Shown here piece after piece: positions 58,720 through 64,000 of a stretch of 64,000 nt of DNA. How positions within the stretch are numbered: position 1 is the stretch's first letter; each line of letters opens with the position of its first letter. Both the position numbers and the translations under genes were made by a program. The notes beneath the pieces were generated by a model that saw only the letters and a list, made by a program, of their open reading frames with translations, was not told where the DNA came from and did not search any database. The DNA comes from Ceratopteris richardii (Eukaryota > Streptophyta > Polypodiopsida > Polypodiales > Pteridaceae): contig CM035406.1 in the NCBI GenBank assembly GCA_020310875.1, positions 225,186,942 to 225,250,941 of the forward strand, read 5' to 3'.

Positions 58720-60189
58720 AATCACTTACAGGTATGTCCCTTTTTTGAGTCATTGTCGTCAAACTATAATGTATGTCATCTCTCGTCAAATTCCAAAGAA
58801 TTGATGCTAAAACACTTCTGCAAAATCAAAGATAAGAGAAGTTATAAAACATACAGCATAGAGAAAGACAAAGGGTAAGAGTACATGCACCACTTACCAA
58901 GATGCAAGTTCTAGAGAGATAGAGAGAGAGTATATGTGTGTAGAGAGTAAGATCTGTGTGTGTGTGTGCACAAGACAATGCAGGTAACAATTCAGTTTGT
59001 GCATTGTTGGGAGTGATGGTTGGATGCACTCAAGAAATGAGTTGATGCTGCAAAACCTGCTTCACACCTGCCCTCCTTTGATTCCAGATATGCTTAGTAC
59101 ACTTGCTTAGCTTCCAAATGACACAAAGAAACCATATATGTACTTTGGAAATGATTTGTGTAATGATCAAACCAAAACAGATAACTTGGTTCCTTCACAA
59201 ATCCAAAAAACTTACTATTTCTGTAATGATACCTGCTCAGTGTTATGCTCAGTGTGACCAGCACACTTAAAATTGAGACAATTTCTTTTGGGAGTATTAA
59301 AGTACCTAAGTAAGCTACCAATCACAAGTGGAATCACTCAAATTGATAAACCATACACTGAGAAATAAGTTTAGGAAAGATCTGATTACCCCCGACTTTT
59401 TAGGGACTCTGTAGACACAGACCAGTGTGCACTTCGAAGCTGATTTCTCCAAAATGGCTGCATGAAATCTTCTGCGATTTTGTATGCTTGTAGAAGACGT
59501 TGAGCTGGTTCCAATGAGCTATTGAGCTCTTGATTTGGTTCAGTGAGCACTGAGAAATGCTCCTTGGAAGTTGACAGACTTTGAGTAGGAACCTCAGACA
59601 AAACAGAGATGATGAATGTAACTATTTGTATTATATCATATGAATGTACAGTCCCATTGGCATGATAGACATAGCACAATGGTACTCAGAGGTGTAGGCT
59701 ATGGAGTAGACCTTACACACTCACTAGATAGTACAGATAGCCTCGAGATTGATGATGGACTACCCGCGACTTTTCAATGTAGCTTTTATAGGAGTTGAAG
59801 GTTAATTTGAATTTCAAATTCAAACTTAGGCTCCCTACAATATCTCTACTAAAAGTAGGGAGATATTCTCTCCACTAAATCATTCTCTTTTCCATGGCTA
59901 ATGAAGTAGGTGAGTGACTAAAGTGATTACATATGAATGCCAAGTCATATAGACTTTTACAAAGGGGTAAAAAGGTAAGAACATCTAAGCATATGTTCAT
60001 ATGCACCTTCCTTCAATTGAAGCCTTGATAAAGCTTTGTCCAAGCTAGTCTTCCATGATTCCAAGCCAATGTGTGAAGGCTTGATATGCACCAACATGCA
60101 TGCATGTTCGACACAAGCAAATAATACTCAGTGTAAAAGATGTGCAGAATGTTTAGTTTTTCTCTGGGGTCCCAATATGTTTAAAACAC
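58720..60189. other. No gene recognised
   Basis: Short frames only. The longest, minus-strand 59386-59679, is 97 codons with no known domain. A small imperfect hairpin lies near 59840-59870 (ATATCTC...GAGATAT). Confidence 0.5.
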
Positions 60190-60480
60190 AGCTTAGATAT
60201 AAGCATCAGTATAAGCATCAGTATAAGCATCGGTATGAGCATCGATAATTTTTAATAAAGTATCGATGCTCATACCGATGATTACATGGATGCCTATACC
60301 GACGATAATACCAAGGCCCATATTGGCACTCATGAAGCATCTCGACAATACATTTTAAATGCTCATATCAATGGTCAAATGAACATCGGTATACCTATTT
60401 ACATTTTTCCTACATTCTACCGATGTTGGCCATGACCATCCGTATAAGTAGCATCGGTATGCCCCTAATATGTTGTAGTG
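60190..60480 (-). mobile_element. CACTA-type DNA transposon end (partial)
   Basis: Read on the minus strand from 60480, the sequence starts CACTACAACATATT. CACTACAA is the classic terminus of plant CACTA (En/Spm) elements. The next 290 bp hold at least six copies, in both orientations, of a CATCGGTAT-like motif, as expected for subterminal transposase sites. No matching left end was found in the window, so this is a fragment or a very diverged element. Confidence 0.5.
60228..60280. repeat. Perfect palindrome, 20-bp arms, 13-bp loop
   Basis: Arm 60228-60247 (CATCGGTATGAGCATCGATA) is the exact reverse complement of 60261-60280. Upstream are three ATAAGCATCAGT-like 12-bp direct repeats (60199-60234). 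Confidence 0.95.
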
Positions 60481-62029
60481 TGAGCTTCTTTCTAATAGTT
60501 CTTCTCTACATGCTACATTTGGGACTGCTCTTCTTCATCTTTGTGGTTCATGGGCTGGTCTTGGGAAGTCCCTCTTCTTTAAAATTTGAAGGAAAACCTT
60601 CAACATGCATACTATGTATTCTCGAGGTAAGAATATTGGGCTTGTGGTAAACAAATAAGTATATATGACTCCATCTTTGGAGTCTAGCACTACATTAGCT
60701 TCTCTTCTAGACCACCTAAAGAGTCTTCTCACCTCCTACTTTAATTTCAATAAGTATTTTCCGCCTAGTTAACGTGCATTTTCATCGATTCCTTCATTAG
60801 AGCGACTGACTATTGTGATACCCCATAGCATTTAGCTTGTAGATTTAAAATCATTGTCATTGAAAGCAATCCCAATTTAATTGCATTATCGTTCAAAATT
60901 TTTGCAAATCAATATTCTCTAGAGCATGGATTTCCGAATAACCTATAGATTTATGCTACATTCATAGGCTCTTCACTAGTGGTAATTCCCATGCTAGATA
61001 CATGTAGTCATCGAGCGATTAAAGTTAGTGATAGTTGAAAGGTGTCCTACCCTATCCGCAAACTTAGCTCCTAAGTATTGACATTGTTACCATCTATCTC
61101 TCATGCTATCTCTTTGGCAATACCCTTCATCTGTGGATGAGGACGGATGCTCCTCCAATCCAAAAATGTGACAATAGAGCCATCCTCTACACTTGAACCA
61201 CTCGTTCTGCTCTTGTGAGAGTGTCTCTAGTATGCTTAAGAGAGGACAATTGGAGAAAGTGACCACATATCTGTTGTGTTGCACCTTTTGTTGACTACTG
61301 CCAATCTCTTCTCTCTCTTTGCCTTGCTCCCTCTCCTCGCAACTTAGCAAAATAAGCGAAATTCGTCTTACCTCCTAGCCTTTTATGTCTTTGATTCATC
61401 ATGCCTTGCAAAATAAAAATTGTGCTATGAGATTTGAAATGTTATAGCCGTCATTATTGTTGATTGCAAGTACAATTTGCATGCATAATAGTTAGTCCAC
61501 TAATTATTACCAACTTTTGCACGATCGTTGTCGGAAGGATTTTCTCACTTTAATTGTCATATGGAAAAAAAAGAGATTTTTTTTAAAGTCGGTTTAATGA
61601 TATCTCTCTCACAAAATTTTTAATGAATTGGTTTGAATTGACTAATTTTTTTTTCTTCTTTCTCTTAGTACCTGTAGACAACAAATCCGTGAAGAGTTGA
61701 ACTAAACAAAGATTTCATGTAGTGGAGTTTATGAATAAGTACTTTAAAAGTATTAATATTAAATACAAAGTTATCAAGGTATTGAATTGTGTATGAATGT
61801 TTATGCTTCTATTTTACATATATGATTTCATGAAAAAGTAAGAAAATACATGTATATATATTTCTGTGTATCTAAATACATTTCTAATCTTGTATGCCAA
61901 TGATTATTTACCTAAAAATATCTATTATTTTCAAGGAACTTCTAATAAAAAGTGTGGATTACCTTATGTCTATAATGCTAAATGAAATGCTCTTAATTCT
62001 TTTGATTAAGTGCTAAGTTATTTTATTTG
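60481..62029. other. No gene recognised
   Basis: AT-rich, no convincing frame or element. Confidence 0.5.
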
Positions 62030-62038
62030 TATATATAA

Positions 62039-62089
<51 letters not shown>

Positions 62090-62111
62090 CATATATATAC
62101 ATATACATACA

Positions 62112-62180
<69 letters not shown>
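62030..62180. repeat. TA microsatellite with TACA interruptions
   Basis: About 150 bp of TA repeats, interrupted by ACATACAT at 62085-62118. Confidence 0.96.

Positions 62181-64000
<1,820 letters not shown>

Overview
This window looks like nuclear DNA of a land plant with a large, repeat-rich genome. The evidence is Ty3/gypsy chromoviruses and Ty1/copia elements primed by initiator tRNA-Met, a CACTA-type transposon end, long TA microsatellites, and a plant-type guanosine deaminase reading frame at the right edge. I cannot name the species. Almost everything is transposable-element DNA in nested layers. The only host-like gene is the deaminase at 63289-64000, which runs off the window.

1-34987 is one structure: a head-to-tail array of a chromodomain Ty3/gypsy element on the minus strand. 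Internal regions A to E (A 1-9428, B 10582-15094, C 16230-20585, D 21752-25512, E 26670-31144) are separated by single shared LTRs of 1135-1166 bp (9429-10581, 15095-16229, 20586-21751, 25513-26669, 31145-31409 plus its displaced remainder). Each LTR runs TGTA...TACA in element sense and is bracketed by a tRNA-iMet primer site and a purine tract. All units are broken, and most in-frame stops are C-to-T type changes. Unit A carries a nearly intact Ty1/copia element (1805-6955, plus strand; family alpha here). At the right end, 31410-34987 is inverted. Flipping it back restores a full 1157-bp LTR and exposes a sixth, deleted unit (F, 33396-34095) that begins the array at 32885.

34988-46170 is old, AT-rich sequence with decayed Ty3 remnants (38370-38900; possibly 40732-41037) and a 1.45-kb tandem duplication carrying TA tracts (41961-44874). 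46355-48587 is a 2.2-kb non-autonomous LTR element with only a gag remnant, sitting inside a CA/TA/TG palindromic microsatellite.

48990-58720 is a mosaic of dead retroelements. It holds the 3' half of a second copia family (beta; 49010-51438), a small minus-strand alpha fragment (51439-51775), a minus-strand Ty3 RNase H/integrase remnant (52970-54359), a minus-strand alpha copy (54360-56600), and a beta 5' LTR with a gag start (56928-58700). 60190-60480 looks like one end of a CACTA transposon with a perfect 20-bp-arm palindrome. 60481-63288 has no recognised gene. The deaminase frame follows.

The genes do not form a pathway. The pattern is a silenced heterochromatic block shaped by LTR-LTR recombination, nested insertion, small deletions and an inversion. 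Family symbols alpha and beta and unit letters are mine. Comparisons were made by eye.
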